The position numbers were made by a program, and so were the translations under genes. Shown one piece after another: positions 11,780 to 20,781 of a stretch of DNA of 64,000 nucleotides. The DNA lies in assembly GCA_015680905.1 (NCBI GenBank), contig CM027382.1, forward strand, positions 17,953,501 through 18,017,500. Direction: 5' to 3'. Source of the stretch: Coptis chinensis (Eukaryota > Streptophyta > Magnoliopsida > Ranunculales > Ranunculaceae). The notes under the pieces were generated by a model that was not told the DNA's origin, did not search any database, and saw only the letters and a list, made by a program, of their open reading frames with translations. The stretch's first letter is position 1. Each line of letters starts with the position of its first letter.

Positions 11780-11848
11780 CCCCTAGGTTACCCCTAGTGA
11801 ACGAGTTTAGTCTCGTGATGGTTTTCAGAAACGGTACCCACAAACATT
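11780..11848 (-). other. Conserved segment X, inverted in G1
   Basis: The reverse complement of this segment matches 22194-22264 in G2 at about 53 of 69 aligned positions by eye, and matches the equivalent part of G4. The flanking hairpin is in the same orientation in all three, so only this segment is flipped in G1. Confidence 0.7.
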
Positions 11849-11857
11849 AAAAGGCTT

Positions 11858-11878
11858 GTTACACATGCTAAGTGTAAC
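11858..11878 (+). other. Conserved hairpin H of G1
   Basis: GTTACAC, loop ATGCTAA, then GTGTAAC: a perfect 7-bp stem with a 7-base loop. G2 and G4 have the same fold with paired base changes, which supports a structured RNA or DNA role. Confidence 0.7.
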
Positions 11879-11959
11879 CGTGATTCCTACGAAAGTGAGT
11901 TAGGATTTTGTTTTTCTTATTAGTTTAGTTTTAGTTTTGCTCGAGGACTAGCAAAATAT

Positions 11960-11970
11960 AAGTTTGGGGG
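11960..11970 (+). other. G1 3' polypurine tract
   Basis: AAGTTTGGGGG ends four bases before the 3' LTR. It is preceded by CTCGAGGACTAGCA, a sequence also found before the internal motif of G4. It would prime plus-strand DNA synthesis. Confidence 0.85.
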
Positions 11971-11974
11971 TATT

Positions 11975-12784
11975 TGATAAGCACGTAAACGTTGCATATT
12001 TATGCCAAAATTTATATTAGTTCATCTATTTATTTTATTTATTTGATTTAGTTCGTGTAATTTTGGTGATTCTGCAGGAAATTGGTAGTGTGCACAAAAT
12101 GTTGACTAGGTTGTGGTTTCAAGCTAATCGGAGATTATGTAAAGGTGGTCATGTGGTAGAGAATCAAATATTTGACAGAGGCTTCTCATTAGTCTTGCAA
12201 CAGGACATATAAAGTGACCAGGTTATTGGTGGCAGCACATGGCAACAAGCATAAGTGCTGGACTGAAGCAGTTAAGACTTGGTCTGTGTAATTCACAAAG
12301 GAGTTTTGGGCTGAAGTTAAATGATATATGGGCCCAGGTTGAGTTGGCCCAAGAACTAGGACCAGACCATGTCGGTTAAAGTCTAAAGAAGGTGATAGTG
12401 GACTGAATATGGAAGCCCATGTGCTGAATTCTTAACACTTGATAGACCGGACCAGATCATGTCCACACTTAAAAGCCCATACCCACTAACTAATGGCCAC
12501 ACCATTTCCCATCCACCTTGATGTACCATAGCAGCCCTTAGTTCCTTTTGCATTTCCAATTCGCGAACATACCCAAAACCCCTCTAATTCTGGTGACTAA
12601 ATCGAAGCTTCTAGAACCAAACAAGTCGCACCCGCACCCACTACCTTCCATCTTATACAAATAGAAACCCATCTTGTAAAGACAGTAATTAAAACCCGAC
12701 ACTCCTTTTTCCAATCAAATTGATCAAATTTGAAACTCTCGCGACCGAATTAGAAACTTATAATTCCATTCCAAATCAACTTCC
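11975..12784 (+). repeat. G1 3' LTR, truncated after 810 bp
   Basis: It matches 1864-2670 of the 5' LTR with about 5% differences by eye and stops in CTTCCCT, just before the TATA box. Tat-like sequence (T1) follows directly. Confidence 0.9.
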
Positions 12785-12785
12785 C

Positions 12786-12875
12786 TGTGAGGGAGTAGTA
12801 TTCACATCCAATGAATACCACACACGTGTCCAGCACAAACAGAAATACCTTTACATTGGCGCCATCTATGGGGAC
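12786..12875 (+). other. T1 LTR tail and primer binding site
   Basis: The LTR tail ends ACA at 12855. TTGGCGCCATCTATGGGG follows directly (12856-12873), the GGCGCC-containing primer type of Tat-lineage elements; T2 has a related one at 25370. Which tRNA is complementary was not checked. Confidence 0.7.
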
Positions 12876-13030
12876 AATTTCTTGAGAAACCACTTCACAA
12901 ATCCCAAAACCAAAAAAAAAAATCCTCAAGCCCACGAAGCATGGCAAGCCTTGAAGCTCAAATCCACAGCTTGGCAAGTCAGTAAGGTACGATAAACGAA
13001 CAAATCGCCCTGCTCAAGTAGGAGAATGTT

Positions 13031-13727
13031 ATGTTACGCGTGCAAGTGGACACACAAAATCCACTAGGTGCCACAGCAGAGGACAATGTCATCAACATCA
13101 GCCAGCATATTAACGAACTGACACAAAGGCTCAATCAAAGTGCAGTTAAGAAATACGCCTCTCAGATCGTTCAAAAGATGCTGAAGACCTACCGCACATC
13201 CCCGTTCTCTGCTGAGGTGCTGAGTAAAGCTTCTCCCCCAGATTTCATCCAACCACATTTTCCAATGTATGATGGCAGCATGTGTCCTTGTCAGCACATA
13301 GCTCACTACATCCAAAGCCTGGCACTCTACAGTGTACCAGAGTTCAACCACCTTCACTATAGTTTGTTTCGCCAGGCTCAAAGATGGCGCACTCGATTAC
13401 TTCTTTTCACTCGAGTCAGACTCGATAAATAACTTCGAGCAACTCACTGACCTGTTCGCTAGCCAGTACGTCCACAACAGGCTTAAAAAAGGCAACCTCA
13501 ATTCATTGTTTCAACTAACGCTGGACAAGGATGAAACTATCCGCGCCTTTTGGTTCAAAACCGAACTGTTAGATATGGAGAGCGGTCTCAAAGAATCATT
13601 CGCCGCAGTGGCCTTCACCAACGCCTGTCGTGTTCGCAACACGACACTCTCCAGATTTCTCTTGAAAGAACAACCCGAGACGTTAGCTGAGCTGTATGCT
13701 CGCGTCGATAAATACATCAAGTTATAG
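13031..13727 (+). pseudogene. T1 gag, frameshifted
   Basis: Two overlapping frames (13031-13432 and 13332-13727) together read as a Tat-type gag capsid: FPMYDGSMCPCQHIAHYIQ, then DGALDYFFSLESDSINNFEQL, FASQYVHNRLKKGNLNSLF and LKEQPETLAELYARVDKYI. The shift lies near 13380. The order of the Asp-Gly, Phe-Phe-Ser-Leu and LAELYARVDKYI blocks is typical of plant gypsy capsids. The stop at 13725-13727 is followed by more Gag-like sequence in other frames, then an Arg/Ser-rich basic tract (about 14110-14220) that probably belongs to the nucleocapsid end. Confidence 0.8.
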
Positions 13728-14102
13728 GAAGGCCTGAAACATCAAGGCCAACCAGAAGAAGTAGAGGTGGCAGCGATCTATGACAATGTTCCACCCTCCA
13801 AAAAGTGACCTAGACAACAAGGGCAGACCTCCATAAACAGAACGAATAATGATCGAGAGTTCGCTGTACTTACCCGATCTCCTAGTTACATACTGCATAA
13901 GATCAAAAGAGCTGCATATTACCGACCTGATGTGCGGCAACCAGTAGATCGCCCCAGCCAGCCTTACTGCGCTTTCTATCGAGCAAAGTGTCACGAAACC
14001 GATGCATGCTGAGGGCTCAAGCATTATCTTCAGGATCTCATCAAAGTAGGGCACATCAAGAAATACACCAACATCGTTGATGGCAATCTGCGCCATAAAC
14101 GT

Positions 14103-14958
14103 ATGGCCCGCAAGGAGCAAAGTAGGTCTCCACCTCGCCATAATCGCCAGAACGTCCAAGCTCGCTCTCGTAGCAGAGGACGCCCAAGAGACCGCTCCCG
14201 CCGTGACCGTCGTCAACACTCATCAAATCGGGATAATGATAGAACCATCCATATGATCACTTTTCATGACGACTCAGTCTTATCATCTAGCCACTTTTCT
14301 TCACAGGCCGCACCTGCCCCACGCATCTCAGGTCGCAACTCAGGAGATATAACTTTCACAGAGGCAGACCTCAACAAGGTTTGCCTCCCTCACAATGATG
14401 CACTGGTCGACCACATCAAGATCAGTGATTGGATAGTCAAGCGAGTGTTGATAGATCCTGGTAGTTCGTGCGACATCTTGTTCTACCATACTGTTCAAGA
14501 AATAAACCTACCCAAGTCGGTCTTGATAGACCCGATAGCTCGTTTATATGGGTTCAATGGCTCCAGAGCCGACCCAATTGGTGATATTATACTCCCAATT
14601 TCTGTGGGATCCAAGGAAGGCAAAGTCAGCTTCAATACGCATTTTCAGCGTCCTAGATATCAAGTCGTCCTACAATGCCATCCTAGGATGCCGCTGGATC
14701 TACCAAATGCAAGCAGTACCCTCTACACTTCATCAGGTACTCCGCTTCCCTGTTCTTAGGGGTATGATGGAGCTTCACAGTAATCAGCTCGAGGCTCATC
14801 ATTGCAACCAAATTTTGTCAGCAAACAAGGCTGCCGACCTAACTATGGGCCCAAGGAACGAGCCCACCAGCTACACGATGGCCACCGACCTGGTCGCTGA
14901 AGTCCGGTCCAAAGCACCAAAGCAGAACCCAATGAAACTAGGCTTAAAACTCTATTAG
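14103..14958 (+). pseudogene. T1 nucleocapsid tail and aspartic protease
   Basis: An Arg-rich stretch (residues 1-45 of the frame at 14103) leads into the protease: VKRVLIDPGSSCDILFYHTV, with the catalytic Asp in IDPGSS near 14455. Further on, a one-base change of frame at about 14650 moves the continuing match (SSYNAILGCRWIYQMQAV) into the frame at 14548-14958. The protease would mature the Gag-Pol particle. RT, RNase H and integrase are missing because the element is cut at 14958. Confidence 0.78.
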
Positions 14959-15606
14959 AGGATTTTTATGAAGTCTATGTGAGGGTTATGATTGTTCTTC
15001 ATTAGTTTTCTTATTGTCTTATGTGCTTCAAGTTCAAGTTCTATAGTTGTCTAGAGATAGAGATTATAGAAGTTGAACTAGAGAAATGAAACTCCACAAA
15101 GAGATTTGTGGAGGAGAATTTCTCTTATGCTAATCATATCTTAGTACAAAGATTTCTAGGATTGGTTAAGGATCAATAAAAATTGTGACTTTTGTTGTTT
15201 TACCTTATGTAGATTAATAAAGGTTAAGATTAAAATATGAAAAACTAGTTAGAATAATCATAGCTTCACATAGATGGATTAATTCTTCTTCTATGTTCTT
15301 CTTATTCATTAAATTCACCTTTTAATTGCTTAGTTTAAATTAGTTTAATTTATAATTAGTTTATTGCATTGTTAGTTTAATTAAATTATAATTAGTTTTA
15401 GTTTAAATAAATCACAACACTACTCTCATTGTTCTCACCTTAATTTCTAGTGGAATTCTAAGCTCTTAACGATTAAGAGTGGAACGAATCCTGACTCTCT
15501 ATATTGCATAATAAATTGAGAGTAGGAATAATATTGATAAGGAAATTGATCATTAGTTGTTTGTGTTCTTCTATAGATAATTAAGGATCAATTTTAACGT
15601 TTATCA
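14959..15606 (+). repeat. Probable G2 5' LTR tail
   Basis: AT-rich sequence with no ORF. Its start (tagged by ATGAAG and GTGAGG) loosely resembles the interior of the G3 LTR near 23715, and 15085-15180 resembles the G3 LTR near 23960-24050. It ends TTTATCA around 15606. No primer site follows, so it may be deleted. Confidence 0.45.
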
Positions 15607-15610
15607 CCAC

Positions 15611-15665
15611 CCCAAGAACAAGCTATTCCAAACCCTAAACCAACAAACACAGCCTTTGAAGCAAC
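15611..15665 (+). pseudogene. G2 gag remnant
   Basis: About 55 bp match the Gag tail that in G3 lies at 39303-39360 and in G5 at about 58660-58715 (CCAAACCCTAA, then AACACAGCCTTTGAAG). This is all that can be recognised of gag-pol in G2, evidence for a large internal deletion. Confidence 0.65.
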
Positions 15666-17303
15666 AAGTGATGTGAACGATGCTAGAGCACTAAAAATTC
15701 TTTCATGATCATCCTAGCTACGAGGATTAAATCCACTTTTCTACGATGTATTCTTTCCCCATTCCATTCCACCTTTTTCTTTAAAGGGAATATATCAATA
15801 AGGTAACTGGGACCTCCATTTGGAGTGTGTGGTTGTATGTGCTGGAGCCTTAGTCCACGTATATCTCGCATATTCTTTGTAAAACACTTTTTACTCGTCA
15901 TTTGAGTAAGTACGAACCTATGGAGTGAGTATACAATTTTTCTTTTCTTTATTTTACATTCTTTTTCAAAACAATTTTCTTTTCTTGTTTTCTGTCTTAC
16001 ATAAGTTCTTTCCTTCAATCTTCATTATTGACGTTTGAGTAGTTTTTCCTTTATAAAGAAGTGATACGAAACAAAGCAGATGTGAGATGGTGATTGAGTG
16101 GAGGTGTCTTACGGTTGCTTTTCATGGTTGTTTTGCATGTTTCGTCTTATATAGGCATGCCAAACCATGGGATGGTTGGCAATTGTAGCCTTTTAATTTA
16201 TTTATTTTTCTTTCTATGGGCGATTTCTAGTTGTTTCGAGTTTATCTTACAATCTTGTTAGAATGGCTTTAACTGGGGCTAACTAGAGAGTAGGAGAGGA
16301 GAGACTAGATTATCTAGAAATAGAGATAGTCCTCTTCACTATATTTGCCTACTTGCAAAACAAGAGGTGGAAGATCTAGGGAGGCCAAACCATGGAATGG
16401 TTCGCAATTTGAGTCACCTAAATTCAAAATATTTTCCTTCTATTGGGTGGATCACTCTCCTTATAGTGATTTTTCTTAGTATATTTCTCTTTTTATGTTA
16501 TTGTTTTAAGTAATTTAGGAACAAAAACCCAAAAAAGCCAAAAAGAAAAACCCTTCTCTCACCCTTTCATAAACAGTTGTTTTCTTTGTCCAATTAATGC
16601 AAGATTCTCAATACATCAATAGTCATGTGATTTTCCAAACACAAAATGTGCAATGGATTCTACACAGACCAACCCCTAGAAAAATGCAATCTAAGGGCGG
16701 TTTAAGATCAGTTTTGCTTATTAATGGTCACACATATAGTACCGTGCTATTCGCAGGGGTAAGGACATTCCATGTCTTGCGAAGTAAATCCCCCAACTCG
16801 CATAGCTGAAGCTCTATTTGTCTAGATTGGGTTAGCCCCAAAGCCGACACGAAAGTTGCATGAGATTACCAGTTATGGTTTGTTTTAAAAAATTAGCATT
16901 TAGAATCACAGCTTTTGAGTATGAGTATCTTAAAACATCTCTCCATAGTTTTCAAAACTAGAGGATATAAAAATGAAAATTATATGCCCCGGAGTAACCA
17001 AAATGATACCAAATCACGTATAATTTTATCTTCTTGTCAAAACCTTTATATGGTTAGAGATATCTTTTGCTTGAGGAAACCAACTAAAAAAAAATGAGGC
17101 GTCTCCAAATGAGAATTAAACGAATAGAGTAACCCAAAGTGATACTATTCTCTGTTTAATTCTATCTTTTGCCTCCACCTCTCTGTTTGTCTCGAGAATC
17201 TGACGTTAAAAGACTCAAACTTATACAAATTTTCAAAAAAATTCTCCATTTCTTCTCTAAATCTTTCCCTTCTTAATCTCTCTCTTTCTAAAAACTTTCA
17301 AAA
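15666..17303 (+). other. G2 rearranged post-pol noncoding region
   Basis: 15800-15870 matches the sequence just before the small ORF of G3 (43440-43500: GTGTGTGG, then AGTCCACG). 16600-16880, however, resembles sequence that in G3 lies after the small ORF (43990-44260, ending in AGCCGACA). Order is therefore altered here. It also has two related copies of GCCAAACCATGG (16156 and 16382) and one GACGTTAAAAGACTCA at 17202. The minus-strand ORF at 15683-16018 has no family signal. Confidence 0.5.
17202..17217 (+). repeat. GACGTTAAAAGACTCA motif, single copy in G2
   Basis: The same 16-mer, with at most one change, occurs as a tandem pair in G3 (43862-43932) and G5 (63245-63310). In G2 a second, more degraded copy is near 17655. 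Confidence 0.65.
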
Positions 17304-17588
17304 ATGTATTATGTTATGAACAAAAACCCTCCACCTAGCAAGACTAAATGGATCAGTTTTAATCATCGTGTGCAAGCACTTCCTAGAGAACTACAACTGA
17401 AGATATGGACACATATACTAAAAACCATTTCTAGTTTGGGTAAGAGTTCATATGCACGTAAGAGACGAGCTATGAGAGAAGGCTGGTGCTCGAACTGTCA
17501 AACACCAACTTGTCTCGGTCTTCAACCTCATAGTGAAAATTTAGTTTTCAAGGTTTTCATGTGCCAGCCACCTGTGCATCGAGCATAG
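17304..17588 (+). CDS. Small Cys-cluster ORF of G2, intact (94 aa)
   Basis: I do not recognise this protein, but it is conserved. The product has LPRELQLKIW at residues 26-35, a basic ARKRR at about 51-55, and GWCSNCQTPTCLGL, a C-x2-C-x4-C cluster, at about 60-73. The same blocks in the same order occur at 43527-43829 in G3 and, frame-broken, at 62907-63200 in G5. It lies between the pol region and the accessory ORF in all three. The Cys cluster could bind zinc; LPRELQL superficially resembles an F-box start. Both are inference. No signal peptide or membrane segment is seen. Intact only in G2, where the rest of the element is gutted. Confidence 0.6.
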   Translation: MYYVMNKNPPPSKTKWISFNHRVQALPRELQLKIWTHILKTISSLGKSSYARKRRAMREGWCSNCQTPTCLGLQPHSENLVFKVFMCQPPVHRA

Positions 17589-17722
17589 CTAAAGAGAGTA
17601 ATCCAACCATTTGGTTGGGATTGACTCAAGTTTTCAAAAACTTCAAAGTCTTGGGAATCTGACTTAAAATGACCCACCTTTTAAAATTTTAGTCCAAACT
17701 TATTCAAAACCAAAAAAAATTA

Positions 17723-18805
17723 CAGTTTTCTAGCTTTACCCTCCCAAAACTTAGGCCAATTAGCTTTACCCCCTCAGTTCTTTCATCTAGAGGTTTACCC
17801 CCCAAAGAACATAACACATCTAAGTCAATCAAGCTTGTCTGTTATCTTTTTAGTCAATACATGTAAAAATACTTCATTGCCCCTTTGCCTTTTTAACTGT
17901 TCAGTTTTCTAGCTTTACCCCCCCCCCCCCCCCCAGACCACAGAACATCCAAGTCAACCAAGCTTGACTGTTATCTTTTTGGTCAATACATTTAAAAAGA
18001 CTTCATTGCTTTTTGCTTGTACAATGACATATATATCCCATGACTTCCTCAAAGACCCTCTTAGAAGTCAAACTCAGCTAAGACATGTGTCATCATCTCC
18101 TCAATTCTATCCAGCGGTTGGAATTGTATAAAAGATCAACTGTAAAACACAAGTTTTTAATTAGACTTACCCCTTCCAATTTGGTTTCCAAATGACGAAT
18201 TTGGTGAAGGAAGAATACCCCTTAGTTGGTATTTATACTAAATTAAGGATAAAAAAATTTGGGTTTAGCTAAATTGAGGCTTAATTGTGTCTTTTAAGTT
18301 GGTGGTGGTAGTGGCGTATGGCTTGGAGAAGATGATGCTACAATGAGGGTAATTATGTAATTTCATAATATTAAGAGTGTAGATTTCATTTGATAAGGAT
18401 TGGTGGTAGTTATCGGATAGAGTTCACAAGATCATGACATGTGTCCTAGATTATTTGAATTCCAATTTTGCCAAAGTCATAGGATATTTATGTAATTATA
18501 CCTAGAAAAGGGCATTAGAGTCTTTTCATTTGTCTTGACCAAAAACATCACGGTCAAACTCAGTTGACTTGGATGTGTTGTGGTCCTGGGGGGGTAAATC
18601 TTAAAGAACTTGGGGGGGGGGGTAATGCTAATTGGCCTAAGTTTGGGGTGTAAAGCTAGAAAACTGTTAAAAGGGCAATGCAATCTTTTTACTTGTATTG
18701 ACAAAAAGATAACAGTCAAGCTTGGTTGACTTGGATGTGTTGTGGTCTCGGGGGGTGGGTAAAGCTAATTGGCCTAAGTTCTAGGGGGGTAAAGCTAGAA
18801 AACTG
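17723..18805. mobile_element. Non-autonomous Mutator-like element (1,083 bp)
   Basis: The left end CAGTTTTCTAGCTTTACCC and the right end GGGTAAAGCTAGAAAACTG are inverted copies. Both are flanked by AAAAAATTA (17714-17722 and 18806-18814). A 9-bp target duplication is characteristic of the Mutator superfamily. The inverted ends extend about 290 bp and are themselves doubled: a second CAGTTTTCTAGC starts at 17902 and a second inverted copy ends at 18666. A run of 17 C at 17918-17934 and runs of G near 18610 lie within them. The core has no transposase ORF, so movement would need an autonomous partner. Confidence 0.85.
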
Positions 18806-18814
18806 AAAAAATTA

Positions 18815-19275
18815 ATTAAAATTTTTTCCTTATTTTGTTTGTATATATTTCCCTTCAGTTCTTTTTCATTCTTTCCTTTATTTGTTTTTCATCCACAATT
18901 GGATATGAGTGTACCCTATACTTTTGCATAGAATTTTCGATGCTGATCGTTTTGGTACCTCACGGATCAAGATTTGATCGGCTTTTGAAATTGTTAAGGC
19001 ACTAATGATATGATTGGAATTACTTGATTTCATTTGGGCTTGGGCCAAAATTTCAAAACAACTTAAACATCAAACCTTTACTAGCCACATGACCACCCGA
19101 CCAACCTCATTGTCCCTAAAATTTCCCAACCCTAGCCTCACCTAACCGCGCACCCGACTGCCCTTTTCCACCGCCCGACCACCTACAAACATTACCCCTC
19201 CGAATTTTTACAATAAGCTCCATTTTCAACCCCCATTCCAACTAAAAACCCCGATTTCATCAATCTCTACTCCAA
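18815..19275 (+). other. G2 noncoding stretch before the accessory ORF
   Basis: No gene is seen. Around 18930-19060 the sequence parallels G3 (44370-44520) and G5 (63745-63910): GATC followed by TTTTGGTACCTCA, then TTGGGCTTGGGCC. This supports that the Mutator-like element sits inside G2. Confidence 0.55.
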
Positions 19276-20330
19276 ATGGCTCGAATTCAAAAAATCATGC
19301 TGGAGCAAAATTTTTAAGCCATTTTCAATTATATTCCAATCTATTTTAAGTGCATTTCAAGACTGATATTAGAAGAAGAGGATGGGAATCTTTGGTTTTG
19401 TTGGAAGGTGTGAGTTATTCTCCCTCTCTCACTCTCTAGTTTTAACCACATGCAGCGAGGGGAGGATGACCGCATCATGGTTGTCAGGGATGGCCACATG
19501 TTTGAGCTCACTAAAGAGATGGTGAGTGAGGCTCTAGGCATTCCTCTGAAGGTCTATACTCAAACAGAACAATCCCCAGATGACAAAATCATCGATGTTA
19601 TGATAGTAGAAACGCTTCTCGAGGGTAGGAAAAATCCAATGTCACACTGCTCATTTCAAAACTTGCTGCGAAGGAATTAGTTGGCAGTATCTCAATAGAC
19701 AGCCTTCAACTTGATAGGCTCAAGCAAGCCTTCTGATATCGGTAAGGCGATGCTCCACATCTTGTGGATATATTCTTCAGGAGTAAAAGAATAACTTCTG
19801 CATCATCACCTTCGTTTATGAGAAACTCTGCAAACCTAGGAGATCCACCACCCCTCTACCAGTGTTGGTCACTAGGATCATGCATCACTGGGGGTTCGAT
19901 GCTACAGATGCTCTAGTGGAGGTAAGAGACGCTACTAGTGGTCCTATCTATGCCCACTGCGTCCACAAACTCTGGCATCCACCTGCCACCAGAGCCGTCG
20001 AGCAAGCACGCCCTACTAAGCCAGTGGACTCGACAGTTCACTCAACCCATGGACGTAATTCATTTCCTCCATGAGGACCAGAGGATTCTGCACCAGCACA
20101 TCCACCACCTTAGGCAAGGTCAGCAAGTTATTAAAATGGCTCAGCAGAACCTCATAGAGGAGCAGCAATCTTTCCAGCAGGAGCAACAACGTTTTCAGCA
20201 CAGTGTCACAAGAACACTCCAGAGCATTAAAAATGCACTCCCATGTAGGGATAGACACCCTAGGACCCGACGTCAACAAGGAGAAATATCTTCTCGATGT
20301 CATGGCGAGTCACGCATGGATTCTGACTAG
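19276..20330 (+). pseudogene. G2 accessory ORF (env-position), broken
   Basis: ATG at 19276 (MARIQKIML) is followed by stops. 19450-19680 then reads DRIMVVRDGHMFELTKEMVS, matching the G3 accessory ORF block DFWITADGMERELTLELLS, and ends in LLEGRKN and a Cys/His-like block. 19862-20330 gives a linker and a Gln-rich coiled-coil part (LHQHIHHLRQGQQVIK, then LIEEQQSFQQEQQRFQHS) and a basic tail. It sits between the small ORF and the 3' noncoding block, where Athila elements may carry env-like or other accessory ORFs. It resembles the plant transposon-associated domain annotated in such positions; I cannot name its function. Frameshifts near 19700-19860 and 20050 break it. Confidence 0.65.
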
Positions 20331-20747
20331 GCAGCTCCTTAGTGTCCGTATAGATAGTTTATGTTTTATTTTCAAGTTGTTTTCTTTTCGCACTTATGTA
20401 TAATTATAACTAATAGTGTAATTTTAATTTTATCTGCTTGTGTTATTTGTTTCTTATGTGGAATTTGGTATATGAGTAGAAGGTAATACAAATACATCAT
20501 GCCAAACTTTTTCATTTTTCATTTTTCTGCATTACATATGTTTTCAAAAAAATATAAAAACCCAAAAAGTTCATAGTAAAATAATTATCCATAGTACAAT
20601 AAACCATGTATTTATCGTTCTATATCAAACAACCCACGCCCCAAACTTATTTGGGGTGGCATATTTTCATCATGAAAAACATAATACCAGTGTATCGCCA
20701 TTTTTGCTCATATTTCTATGGTAATATCTTTCCTTATCTCTTCATAC

Positions 20748-20781
20748 TTTGAGGACAAAACATATTTCTATTTGGGGATGG
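20748..20781 (+). other. G2 internal polypurine-like motif
   Basis: TTTGAGGACAAAA is followed by TATTTGGGGATGG at 20769-20781. It is nearly identical to the 3' tract TATTTGGGGTTGG at 22394-22406, itself preceded by TTGAGGACAAGCAAAA. The two are about 1.6 kb apart. Confidence 0.7.

Larger units (their letters stand above)
9732..11974 (+). other. G1 3' noncoding block
   Basis: These 2.2 kb between pol and the 3' LTR have no supported gene. They hold, in order: a small hairpin (9931-9946), an internal polypurine-like motif preceded by a perfect hairpin (10242-10275), a purine-rich AAAGAAAAAG stretch (about 11052-11127), an inverted conserved segment (11780-11848), a covarying hairpin (11858-11878) and the 3' polypurine tract (11960-11970). 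The hydrophobic ORFs at 9742-10224 come from T-rich sequence and have no family signal. Confidence 0.75.
1864..12784 (+). mobile_element. G1: Athila-like Ty3/gypsy element, 3' LTR truncated
   Basis: The first about 810 bp of a 1,693-bp 5' LTR (TGATAAGCACG at 1864, ending ATCA at 3556) recur at 11975-12784. Between them lie a tRNA-Asp-type primer site, gag with a CCHC knuckle, a protease with DLGAS, then RT, RNase H and integrase in gypsy order, a 2.2-kb noncoding block and a polypurine tract. The LTR length, the primer type and DLGAS fit the Athila lineage. The 3' LTR stops at 12784 where unrelated Tat-like sequence begins, so no target duplication can be tested. By eye the two LTRs differ at roughly 40 of 810 aligned positions (about 5%), so this is not a very recent insertion. 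Confidence 0.92.
12785..14958 (+). mobile_element. T1: Tat-like Ty3/gypsy fragment
   Basis: The fragment begins with the last about 70 bp of an LTR (ending TTTACA at 12855), then a primer site (TTGGCGCCATCTATGGGG), gag and the protease region. It breaks off at about 14958 before the RT. It replaces the missing 3' part of the G1 LTR, so it either inserted there and was then truncated, or the junction arose by deletion. No 3' end is seen. Confidence 0.82.
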
